Notes under the pieces: model-generated
The model's input: the letters and a program-made list of their open reading frames with translations, nothing else
What the model was told of the DNA's origin: nothing
Database searches by the model: none
NCBI GenBank assembly: GCA_023392285.1
Contig: JAEVZK010000089.1
Location: 1 to 22,254, forward strand
DNA from: Armatimonadota bacterium
Lineage (GTDB): Bacteria > Armatimonadota > Fimbriimonadia > Fimbriimonadales > Fimbriimonadaceae
Direction of reading: 5' to 3'
DNA: 22,254 bases
In this document: positions 14,018 to 21,554 of the stretch, piece by piece
Numbering within the stretch: position 1 is the stretch's first letter
Layout of the letters: the number at the start of each line of letters is the position of its first letter
Translations under genes and position numbers: made by a program

Positions 14018-15253
14018 ATGGGCATCGAAAAATTTACTCTATCTAATGGCGTCAGGATCTTGGTCGAACCGGTCGACTATGTTCGCTCCGCCAGCATTGG
14101 GCTTTGGTGCAAAACTGGGAGCCGTCACGAACATGACAACGAGGCCGGAATTACCCACCTCATTGAGCACATGCTCTTCAAGGGGACGGAGAATCGCACA
14201 GCAAAGCAGATCGCTGAATCCATTGAAGGGAGAGGGGGATCGCTTAACGCATTCACCGACAAAGAATCGACTTGCTATTACTGCCGTGTGCTAAGTGATG
14301 ACGTGGAGAATGGCATCGACGTGCTCACGGACATGATGCTGCACTCGCTCATCGACCAAACCGAACTGAAGCGCGAGGAGAGTGTGGTCATCGAAGAGAT
14401 TAAACGAGGTGAAGACGAGCCGGGTGACCACGTCCATGAAGTCCACCTGGAGACACGTTGGGGCGATCACCCTCTAGGCAAGCCGATCATTGGAACCCGC
14501 GAGTCGGTTGCTGGCTTTGACCAAGAGGATCTGATTCGATATATGGACCGCCGCTACCGTGGCGATAACGTTCTGCTGTCCGTGGCGGGCAAAGTCGATC
14601 CCCAGAAAGTTCTGCAAGCGGCAGAGAAGACCCTCGCGAAAATTCAGCAAGGCGGCGAAGATAGTGATCTTCCCCGCCCGTCCGGATCTGGCAAGGTTAC
14701 GATTCAGACCAAGGAGGTGGAGCAGGTCCATTTCTGCATCGGCACGGATGGTTCGTCCTTATACGACGACTCGCTTTATGTTCAGGTTGTGATGGACGCA
14801 GCTCTCGGGGGCAGCATGAGCAGCCGCTTGTTCCAAGAAATTAGAGAGCGCCGAGGACTCGTCTACGCGATTGGTTCATATTCGCTCAATTACACTGCCG
14901 GAGGCACATACACGGTTTACGGTGGAACCTCACCAGACAAATGGGAAGAACTGCAACAGGTCGTCGGGGATGAATTCGACAAGGTGATGAAAGATGGCTT
15001 CGATTCGATTGAATTGGAAAGGACGAAGCGACATATCTCGGGCAATATCGTGCTTGCACTCGAAGGCATGAGCGGCAGGATGATGCGGATGAGCAAGAAC
15101 GAGCTTTTTCATCGCCGTGAAATCCCGATTGAAGAGACGCTCGAAAAGATCGATAAAGTCACGAACGAACAGATCATCGAATTCGCACGTAAAATTCTCG
15201 ATCCGGCCAAGGTCAGCACGACGGCGATCGGTCCCGCTCAAATTGGTACCTAG
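14018..15253 (+). CDS. M16 family zinc metallopeptidase (processing-protease type)
   Basis: 411 residues, the length of the MPP-like M16B group. The inverted zinc motif HLIEH is at residues 47-51, with the third ligand at Glu126 or Glu127 (VVIEEIKRGEDEP), about 75 residues downstream. The substrate-binding C-terminal half includes RLFQEIRERRGLVYAIGSYS and later LERTKRHISGNIVLALEGMSGRM. A glycine-rich segment RGGSLNAFTDKEST is also typical. It has no signal peptide; these enzymes cut peptides in the cytosol or at the envelope. It follows the FAH-like gene by 2 nt and its 3' end overlaps the sensor kinase frame, suggesting a three-gene unit. It looks fully active. Confidence 0.93.
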   Translation: MGIEKFTLSNGVRILVEPVDYVRSASIGLWCKTGSRHEHDNEAGITHLIEHMLFKGTENRTAKQIAESIEGRGGSLNAFTDKESTCYYCRVLSDDVENGIDVLTDMMLHSLIDQTELKREESVVIEEIKRGEDEPGDHVHEVHLETRWGDHPLGKPIIGTRESVAGFDQEDLIRYMDRRYRGDNVLLSVAGKVDPQKVLQAAEKTLAKIQQGGEDSDLPRPSGSGKVTIQTKEVEQVHFCIGTDGSSLYDDSLYVQVVMDAALGGSMSSRLFQEIRERRGLVYAIGSYSLNYTAGGTYTVYGGTSPDKWEELQQVVGDEFDKVMKDGFDSIELERTKRHISGNIVLALEGMSGRMMRMSKNELFHRREIPIEETLEKIDKVTNEQIIEFARKILDPAKVSTTAIGPAQIGT

Positions 15254-15269
15254 CAGCAGTTCGGATTCA

Positions 15270-16853
15270 GTGCTCCGTCGCCTCGTCGAGTTGATGAAGC
15301 GAGCGGCGGACGAGGAGGAGTTTCTCGCAGAGGGTGCCGTACTCGTCGGGGAAGGAACGCGTTTCGAATGGGTGAATGTGCTTACGCTTGAGGCCAACAG
15401 TTCGCTCCGTCTGCGCGCGGGTACGTCTGCTCCGGTCACTCCGCACCACGTTCAACTCGGGAAAGGTATTGGGGTCTGTGGCGATGCCATCGCTAGCAAG
15501 AAGCCGATTTACATTTTGAGAGATGCGAGTCTTGATCCGCGTTTCGCAGACGTTCCCGGAACGGCTGTGGGTGTCAGCCAAGCGACCGCGGTGATACCAT
15601 TTTTCGATGACGATTTGCCGATCGGAGTCATCGAATATGGCTCCACAATGCCGATGGCATTAGAGCCTTCTGAGAAGAAGCATCTCGAACAGCTGACTCA
15701 AGACTTTGGCGATTGCTTCCTCGCGTTTCGTGCGGCGTTTTATGCCAGTCATCAGGTGAATAGCTTGGGAGCACTGAGCGAAGTGTCCAAGATTATCTCC
15801 ACAAGTCCGTACGTCGAAGAAATTCTTCAGTTGCTGGTGAACTTCACGGCGCAGCAGTTTAATTTTCGAGTTTGTACGGTGCGACTCCTCGACGAGAGTC
15901 GTGGCGAACTTGTGCTCCGAGCCACGCAAGCGCCAGCGAAAGCTTATCAGCGAAAGCGCGCGATCAAGCTCGGAGAATCGATTGCCGGGCGGGCCATCTC
16001 CGAGAACCGGCCGATCATCGTTCACGATGTTCAAGAGGAAGCCGATTACATTGGGCACGATCTGGCTGCGGAGCAGGGGCTCCGCTCGATGATTTGTGTT
16101 CCGCTCACGATTCAGGATCGAGTGGTAGGAGTTCTAAGCTGTTACACGAGCCAGCCTCACACCTTCGCGCCAGATGAAGTTCAGGCGCTCGAAACCCTTG
16201 CCAAGCAAGCTGCGGTTAGCATCGAGCACGCCAAAATGGCGGTGCGGCACACGCTGATGCAAGAGATGCATCATCGAGTTAAAAATAATCTTCAGCAGAT
16301 CGCAAGTCTGCTGCGGCTCCAACTGCGGAACGTCGGATACAAGTCACTTGAGGAGGCACTTAACGACGTCCTTTCAAGAATTCTGGCCATCGCTTCCGTT
16401 CACGATCTTCTCAGTCGGGAGGATTTGGACCATGTTGGCATCCGTTCGATTGCGGATTCTCTGGTCCAGCATCAGCAAGGCTCTCTCATTCGCCCAGACC
16501 GTCGCATTATTTTTGAAGTGCGGGGCTCGGACACGCACCTAGCCATGCACCAGGCCACGCAGGTTGCTCTCATCCTCAATGAATTGATCAGCAATGCCGT
16601 GGAGCATGGCTTTGCGGACGTGGATTCGGGAGAGATTCACGTGAATGTTGAAGAGAAGGACAGCGAGGTTTCTGTATGGATTTCCAATAGCGGCGACTCC
16701 CTTCCAAATCATTTTGAAATCGAGAGGGATAGTCATCTGGGGCTTCAAATTGTCGAAAGCCTGACCCGAGCATTAGGCGGTCGATTCGCATTAAGGAACG
16801 TCTTCGGATGGGCGGTTGCCGAGGTGACCTTTACTCGGCAGAGCTCCGAGTAA
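15270..16853 (+). CDS. GAF-GAF sensor histidine kinase of the HisKA_2 type
   Basis: About 527 residues from the GTG at 15270. The frame runs back to 15117 inside the M16 gene; TTG 15243 and ATG 15294 are other starts, none with a good ribosome site. Two GAF domains lie at about 5-170 (FEWVNVLTLEAN, VGVSQATAVIPFFDDDLPIG) and 185-325 (EILQLLVNFTAQQF, GRAISENRPIIVHDVQEE, GLRSMICVPL, VGVLSCYTSQPH). The HisKA_2 box MHHRVKNNLQQIASLLRLQL holds the phosphoacceptor His near residue 335. The ATPase part has LILNELISNAVEHGF (N box), VSVWISNSGDSLP and HLGLQIVESLTRALGGRF. No transmembrane helix, so it is cytoplasmic. No full response regulator is beside it. It overlaps or follows the peptidase gene closely and ends 58 nt before the GspC-like gene. 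Confidence 0.9.
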   Translation: MLRRLVELMKRAADEEEFLAEGAVLVGEGTRFEWVNVLTLEANSSLRLRAGTSAPVTPHHVQLGKGIGVCGDAIASKKPIYILRDASLDPRFADVPGTAVGVSQATAVIPFFDDDLPIGVIEYGSTMPMALEPSEKKHLEQLTQDFGDCFLAFRAAFYASHQVNSLGALSEVSKIISTSPYVEEILQLLVNFTAQQFNFRVCTVRLLDESRGELVLRATQAPAKAYQRKRAIKLGESIAGRAISENRPIIVHDVQEEADYIGHDLAAEQGLRSMICVPLTIQDRVVGVLSCYTSQPHTFAPDEVQALETLAKQAAVSIEHAKMAVRHTLMQEMHHRVKNNLQQIASLLRLQLRNVGYKSLEEALNDVLSRILAIASVHDLLSREDLDHVGIRSIADSLVQHQQGSLIRPDRRIIFEVRGSDTHLAMHQATQVALILNELISNAVEHGFADVDSGEIHVNVEEKDSEVSVWISNSGDSLPNHFEIERDSHLGLQIVESLTRALGGRFALRNVFGWAVAEVTFTRQSSE

Positions 16854-16911
16854 AAATTATCTGTCAAGATTGGCAGTTTCAACGCTCTCGCAGAGGTGGA
16901 AATCCTCCAAT

Positions 16912-17343
16912 ATGAAGTCGATCTGGATTTCCCTCTCCCTCTTTACGGCTTTCGCCACCGCCGTGCAGATCAGCGCAAATCAGATTCGGCACGCGCGAGA
17001 AAGCGCCATGAAAGTAGTCGCGCCAGCCGTTCCCATGCCCGAGGTCGAGCTGCCGCGTGGCAAACCTTTTAAGCCGATGATCAGTCGGGATGTGAAAAGA
17101 AAAGTTTCCGTCCCAGAGTTAGAGGCGGCTCCACCGCGAGCAGTTGCCCCAGTTCAGGATTGGCGGCTGATTGGGCTATCGAGGGGTTCTCACCACGGGA
17201 TGGCAGTGTTCCAAGTCGGCGATGAAAAGAAGCACCTCGCTTCCGGGGAAATGGTCGCCGACGGCATTCGGCTGATCTCCGTCGGTCAGAACTCGGTCAC
17301 CCTGAACATTCAGGGACACTTGGTTGAGGTGACGCCTTGGTAG
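16912..17343 (+). CDS. GspC/PilP-like periplasmic protein
   Basis: 143 residues from the ATG at 16912; a TTG at 16870 would add 14 residues. An N-terminal hydrophobic segment (MKSIWISLSLFTAFATAVQI) serves as signal anchor. A Pro/Lys-rich linker to about residue 80 is followed by WRLIGLSRGSHHGMAVFQVG, then DGIRLISVGQNSVTLNIQG. This is the homology-region pattern of type II secretion GspC and type IV pilus PilP: a small beta domain that senses or clamps the secretin. No other secretion or pilus genes are nearby, so the role is inferred from shape only. The M61 gene follows by 57 nt with its own -10 box. Confidence 0.58.
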   Translation: MKSIWISLSLFTAFATAVQISANQIRHARESAMKVVAPAVPMPEVELPRGKPFKPMISRDVKRKVSVPELEAAPPRAVAPVQDWRLIGLSRGSHHGMAVFQVGDEKKHLASGEMVADGIRLISVGQNSVTLNIQGHLVEVTPW

Positions 17344-17386
17344 CAAGAATTTACTAGTTGGCGCAACTAAGGGTGGCGCCGAGCGT

Positions 17387-17392
17387 TAAAAT
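17387..17392 (+). promoter_or_regulatory. Putative -10 box of the M61 peptidase gene
   Basis: TAAAAT ends 8 nt before the ATG at 17401. No convincing -35 at 16-18 nt. Consistent with a leaderless start. Confidence 0.35.
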
Positions 17393-17400
17393 GAAAGCTC

Positions 17401-18897
17401 ATGCGTGTTTATGCCGCCATCCTATTCGCTTTGACTTCCGCCGCAGTGATGGCGGATGTCCACTACACGTTGACTCCGGAGCCTGCAAACAAGACCGTCA
17501 GAGTCACCATCGAGGTGGATCAGCCGGGAACATCGGAGACTTTTCGCATTCCAGCGTGGTGTCCAGGCTTTTACTTCCTTCAGGATTACCAAAAGAAGAT
17601 CAGTGACTTTAAAGCGGTCGACTCAGCAGGAACTCCTCTTACCATCGATCACGCCGCCGATCCACGCGCATGGACGGTCAAAAATCCTGACTCAAAGAGC
17701 TTTACCGTGAGTTACCGAGTACTGGGCGATGATCCGGGTCTGGGCTTCTTTGCAACCAGTGTCTTGCCAACCACGGCCTTCGTGAATGGAGCCTCCGCCT
17801 TTATGTACGGAGAGAACCGCAAAGAAGAGCCTACTACCCTGAAGGTCATCGTGCCTGAGGGATGGGATACCGCCACGGCAGCAAACACGGACGAGGCGGG
17901 CGGATACCGAGCGGGAGACTACGACGAACTCATCGATCATCCCATTCAGATGGGCGTCTTCGCGCGGCGGAAGTTCACTCAGGCAGGAATTCCCTTTGAA
18001 GTAGTGTTTGTCTCGAAAGATGGAAAGTACAACTGCGATCTGGACGCTGAAACGGAACGACTTAAAAAAGTCTCATTGCCTGCAATCACCCTTTTTGGCG
18101 GCGCACAATTCAAGAAATACATCTACATCCTCCATTTGGCGATCGGAAATTTTTCCGGAGGGCTCGAACATAGAGCCTGCAACGTGCAGGCCATACCAAA
18201 CAGCAAGAAACTCGATATCGACGCTCTTGCCGCACATGAATACTTCCACGCATGGAATGTAAAACAGATTCGTCCGAAGGTTCTTGGCCCGTTCGATTAC
18301 ACAAAGGAGGTTCGAACCTCCAACCTGTGGTTCTCTGAGGGCGTGACGGATTATTACGCCTACGTGACGACTTATCGCAGTGGACTTCAGAACAGCGATT
18401 TCCTCCTCCAGAACATCGGCGGCAAGATTGCAGAATTGCAGCGAAGCCGAGAGCGACTCAAGACGACCCTCGCCGAGACCTCACAGCGTGCTTGGGAAAG
18501 CGGAGGTTTTGGAGTGAACGATCTTAGCTATTACACCAAGGGCTTCCTCGTAGGCTGGCTTTTTGATGCGGTCATTCGCCACCAGACGGCGGGCACGAAG
18601 TCCTTGGACGACGTCATGCGGCTCCTCTACCAGCGTCACGCGCTGCCTAAACCGGGCTTCGAGGAAGACGAGATATTGAAGACGATCAACGAGGTTTGTG
18701 GCACGGATCAAACGAAGCTGTACAACCTCATGGTGAATTCGACTGAAGATCTACCATACGACCTCGTTGGCTTCCTCGGGCTGCAGGTCATCCCTGGATC
18801 ATGGAGAGTGCAGTTTTCTCCCGAAGCCTCTCCTGATGCGCTTGCCTTACGTAAAGCTTGGCTAAATCGCCCAGCGACGGTCAGTCAAGGCGGCTAG
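17401..18897 (+). CDS. M61 family zinc metallopeptidase (glycyl aminopeptidase-like)
   Basis: 498 residues with a signal peptide (MRVYAAILFALTSAAVMA), so it acts outside the cytoplasm. The N-terminal beta domain has DVHYTLTPEPANKTVRVTIE and the family's PAWCPGFYFLQDYQKKISDF. The catalytic domain carries HEYFHAWNVKQIRP with zinc ligands His279 and His283 and the catalytic Glu280, and Glu313 in LWFSEGVTDYYA as third ligand. GGLEHR (about 257-262) and YYTKGFLVGWLFD also match. Most family members carry a C-terminal PDZ domain (total 550-620 residues); here the protein stops soon after the peptidase domain, so PDZ is missing. The 3' end overlaps the membrane protein gene on the other strand by 36 bp. 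Confidence 0.9.
   Translation: MRVYAAILFALTSAAVMADVHYTLTPEPANKTVRVTIEVDQPGTSETFRIPAWCPGFYFLQDYQKKISDFKAVDSAGTPLTIDHAADPRAWTVKNPDSKSFTVSYRVLGDDPGLGFFATSVLPTTAFVNGASAFMYGENRKEEPTTLKVIVPEGWDTATAANTDEAGGYRAGDYDELIDHPIQMGVFARRKFTQAGIPFEVVFVSKDGKYNCDLDAETERLKKVSLPAITLFGGAQFKKYIYILHLAIGNFSGGLEHRACNVQAIPNSKKLDIDALAAHEYFHAWNVKQIRPKVLGPFDYTKEVRTSNLWFSEGVTDYYAYVTTYRSGLQNSDFLLQNIGGKIAELQRSRERLKTTLAETSQRAWESGGFGVNDLSYYTKGFLVGWLFDAVIRHQTAGTKSLDDVMRLLYQRHALPKPGFEEDEILKTINEVCGTDQTKLYNLMVNSTEDLPYDLVGFLGLQVIPGSWRVQFSPEASPDALALRKAWLNRPATVSQGG
18306..18321. repeat. Perfect 16-bp palindrome inside the M61 gene
   Basis: GGAGGTTCGAACCTCC reads the same on both strands. It encodes part of the KEVRTS stretch of the M61 protein, so it may be accidental. 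Confidence 0.4.
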
Positions 18898-20559
18898 GAC
18901 GGCTCCGATAAAGAGTGTCAGCGCTCCGTACAGAAGCGCCGGCTCGGTAACTCCTGCCGCTGCAAAGGCTAGGGCGCATTGAAATAACCGCCTTGTTCTG
19001 AATTCTGCTGTCAAGATGGTTCGCAGTCTCTTTACGAAATAACCTTCAAGGAGGAACGCCAAGGTGAGGCAGATCACCGCAGTGACGACCAATCCGGGAG
19101 ACTGAAAGAACTCTGCATAGCGCGCTAGATTCAGCTTGGCGACGTCGCCGGAGTGGGCAAACAGATCGGCCGGTGCCCAAACTACACCTGAGCGGATCCA
19201 CGTCGCATCCATTAGGCCCACAAAGGGCATAGCGATCAGCCACGGCAGGCGAAACCATCCTTCTGAAATCAGGAGGAAAACTCCGGGAAGGACGGTAAGC
19301 GCCCAAGTGGGACTCCACCAAGGATGAAAGACAGCTGCGGCAACGGCTGCGATGGCCACAACCCTCGATAGCCAAGCCGTAAAGAAATTGCCACGTCCGA
19401 GGCAAATCACTCCAGCAAGATAGGAAGCGACGATACCGCAAGCTTGCGGACTGAAAGGTTCCAAATGGCGTCCGAGAGTTTCGCTAAACATCGACCAAGT
19501 CGGTGAGCCGCTTAGGGATGCGACCAAGCCGATCAAGGCATATCCATAAAGCGGGTGTACGTCCTGGTTTGCCAAAAGCGCAAACCCTTGGGTGATGCTC
19601 GCCAGCAACGCCAACAATAAGAGGACAATTCCGAAGACGGTCGGAAAGAGTGTTCGACCAAAAATCGGGGACAATGATCCAGACAAGAGAATACAGGCCG
19701 GAATCAGAGCGACAAATCTGACCCCAAAAAGTGCAAACTTCGCCTTCTCCTGACGCGAGAACAGGTAGATCGTAGATCCGATGAAGAAGGCTGCGAAGGA
19801 AGTGCAGGCGGTGAGGATCAATGGGGAGTAATATCGATCGAACTCCAGCCATCTGCCCGCTCCACCCCAATTAGCGGATGTGTCTTCTTCCCAAGTGAAG
19901 CTGCGAGGAGCCGTCAGGAGACGGCCTGCCTCGCTGGCCGCGATTAAGCCTGGTAAGTGACACACGTTGGAAACTGGCAAGCCGCCCTGCCAGCCGGTCC
20001 CGCGAAGATAGAACTTAGACCAATTCACTGCTCCAAGCGGCGGGTACTCGATGACGAGCACTCTACCAGCGGCTTTCGTGGAAATCTGTGCCACCAGATC
20101 CCAATCATTGGCTTCAGCGCAGATCACGGCTCCCTTTGGCCACGAATCTTCTAGGCTTATTGTTGCGGGCGCTGGGCCAGCCGATGTGAGGGAGAGCAAA
20201 AGGGAACGGGCGGAAACTCCTTCTTTAAGTACGTAGAGTGGCCGGTCCCTTGCGGAGCCGCTATGGAGATAGCCTGAACGTTGAAACCACTCGTACCCCG
20301 AAGAAATCCAAAAACCGTCCCTCTTCTCGAATCGGAGGTTCGCGCCTTGGACGTTCCAATCAATTCCTGATAGTAGGGATAAAAGGGGAGACAACGCCGG
20401 CTTATCTGATTTTTGTGGCCAGAGGACCCACAAGCCGTGTGGAGTGCCGTCGATGAAAGCGCCTGGGCCAGCCCTTTCGGGAGAGATGAGAACCAGCACA
20501 TCGGCGCCTCTTGCCATTCCTGCGAAGAGCAAAAGAAAGCAGATGAGCCAGCGCCTCAC
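18862..20559 (-). CDS. Polytopic membrane protein with N-terminal extracytoplasmic domain, unknown function
   Basis: 565 residues, not recognised. A signal peptide (MRRWLICFLLLFAGMARG) is followed by an extracytoplasmic region of about 220 residues that begins ADVLVLISPERAGPG and contains PLLSLLSGIDWNVQG and GAVICAEANDWDLVAQIS. From about residue 245 there are around ten hydrophobic helices, for example LILTACTSFAAFFIGSTIYL, TVFGIVLLLLALLASITQG, VAIAAVAAAVFHPWW and GLVVTAVICLTLAFLLEG. Its ATG overlaps the stop of the GT9 glycosyltransferase (ATGA), so it is translationally coupled and probably works with it, perhaps in glycan or polysaccharide assembly at the envelope. The C-terminal 36 bp overlap the M61 gene. 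Function is inferred from context only. Confidence 0.72.
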   Translation of the reverse strand: MRRWLICFLLLFAGMARGADVLVLISPERAGPGAFIDGTPHGLWVLWPQKSDKPALSPLLSLLSGIDWNVQGANLRFEKRDGFWISSGYEWFQRSGYLHSGSARDRPLYVLKEGVSARSLLLSLTSAGPAPATISLEDSWPKGAVICAEANDWDLVAQISTKAAGRVLVIEYPPLGAVNWSKFYLRGTGWQGGLPVSNVCHLPGLIAASEAGRLLTAPRSFTWEEDTSANWGGAGRWLEFDRYYSPLILTACTSFAAFFIGSTIYLFSRQEKAKFALFGVRFVALIPACILLSGSLSPIFGRTLFPTVFGIVLLLLALLASITQGFALLANQDVHPLYGYALIGLVASLSGSPTWSMFSETLGRHLEPFSPQACGIVASYLAGVICLGRGNFFTAWLSRVVAIAAVAAAVFHPWWSPTWALTVLPGVFLLISEGWFRLPWLIAMPFVGLMDATWIRSGVVWAPADLFAHSGDVAKLNLARYAEFFQSPGLVVTAVICLTLAFLLEGYFVKRLRTILTAEFRTRRLFQCALAFAAAGVTEPALLYGALTLFIGAVLAALTDRRWAI

Positions 20560-21491
20560 GGCTGTCCTAATCGTTTCAGCATTTCTCCCACTACGATGTC
20601 TGGGCTCATTTTCTCAAGATCTTGGTCGGGAGCCTGGAGTGCGATATGGGGCGCATAATGATGTCCCCATTTGGCGATCGGAGTGGGTCCAAACACAGTC
20701 ACCGTCGGTCGGCCAAGTCCGGCAGCGAGATGCATGACGCCAGTGTCGCCTCCAACGGCAACTTGGACGGTGCTGAGGACTGCAATCGTTTCCCTTAGAT
20801 TTGTGCGTCCCACGAGGTCGATGGCACAGTCGCCGATCGCCTTCAGCAGATCTTCCGCAGCCTGCTTTTCCTCTTCTCCGCCAACGAGGACGATATGGTG
20901 GCCACGTTCCCTTGCCGCCTTGGCCGCTTCTACTAGAATCTTGGTTGGAACCTGCTTATAGTTCCACCGAGCGCCGGGCTGGATCGCCACTTTTGCCCCG
21001 GCGGCGAGATCTCTTCCCCGCTTCGCCTCGATGTCCGTCACAGCGAGATGCGGTTCGACTCGGCTGATCGGAATCCCCATAGCCCGACCCAAATCGGCAT
21101 AGGAGCTTGCCTCAAAGTCAGTTTCATTGTAGGTCACGGATTTGGTGAGGAGAAAGGAACGTCCCTCGGTCCCGTGACCCACCCTGATCGGTATTTTGGC
21201 GAGGCGAGCTAGAACCGCGGACCGAAAGCTACGGTTCACCAAAAATGCGACATCGTAACTCTTCCGGCGCAATCTGCGAGCCTGATTCATCGTTTCGCGC
21301 AGAGACTTAATTCGCTCACTGTGTACGAAGTTGACTCGGCCTTCAAGGTGCCGCAACACGTCGTGAACACTGGGGAGAGCCAGCACGTCCACATGCGAAT
21401 ACTCATCGACGAGTGAAGAAATCAGCGGTTCACTCATCACGCCATCCCCGAGGAATTGCTTAAGGAGGACAATGCATCGCTCAGGCCGCAC
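20556..21491 (-). CDS. Family 9 glycosyltransferase (heptosyltransferase-like)
   Basis: 311 residues from a GTG, with no signal peptide. The N-terminal domain starts ERCIVLLKQFLGDGVMSEPL, the GDxV-type loop seen in heptosyltransferases, followed by YDVAFLVNRSFRSAVLARLA and IPIRVGHGTEGRSFLLT. The C-terminal nucleotide-sugar domain has VAIQPGARWNYKQVP, HHIVLVGGEEEKQAAEDLL, DLVGRTNLRETIAVLS and the hallmark VGGDTGVMHLAAGLGRPTVT with VFGPTPIAKWG. Such enzymes add heptose or related sugars from ADP/GDP-sugars to outer-membrane or cell-surface glycans. The donor and acceptor cannot be told. It is the first gene of a two-gene unit with the membrane protein. A perfect TATAAT lies 8 nt before the GTG. 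Confidence 0.9.
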   Translation of the reverse strand: MRPERCIVLLKQFLGDGVMSEPLISSLVDEYSHVDVLALPSVHDVLRHLEGRVNFVHSERIKSLRETMNQARRLRRKSYDVAFLVNRSFRSAVLARLAKIPIRVGHGTEGRSFLLTKSVTYNETDFEASSYADLGRAMGIPISRVEPHLAVTDIEAKRGRDLAAGAKVAIQPGARWNYKQVPTKILVEAAKAARERGHHIVLVGGEEEKQAAEDLLKAIGDCAIDLVGRTNLRETIAVLSTVQVAVGGDTGVMHLAAGLGRPTVTVFGPTPIAKWGHHYAPHIALQAPDQDLEKMSPDIVVGEMLKRLGQP

Positions 21492-21499
21492 AGTGGAAA

Positions 21500-21505
21500 A
21501 TTATA
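21500..21505 (-). promoter_or_regulatory. Consensus -10 box of the GT9 operon
   Basis: TATAAT on the minus strand, 8 nt before the GTG at 21491. No good -35. It lies in the 63-bp region shared with the divergent BadF-type gene. Confidence 0.4.
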
Positions 21506-21554
21506 GCTGGTTTAGACCTTGGACGCGCCGGATTTCCGGGTAAAACAGACCGTC

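Noticed and set aside
15117..15269. Long N-terminal extension of the sensor kinase
   Set aside because: It overlaps the M16 peptidase gene in another frame and reads as Arg/Ser-rich shadow sequence.
16861..16876. CTGTCAAGATTGGCAG as an operator for the GspC-like gene
   Set aside because: The symmetry is imperfect, the loop is only two bases and nothing else supports it.
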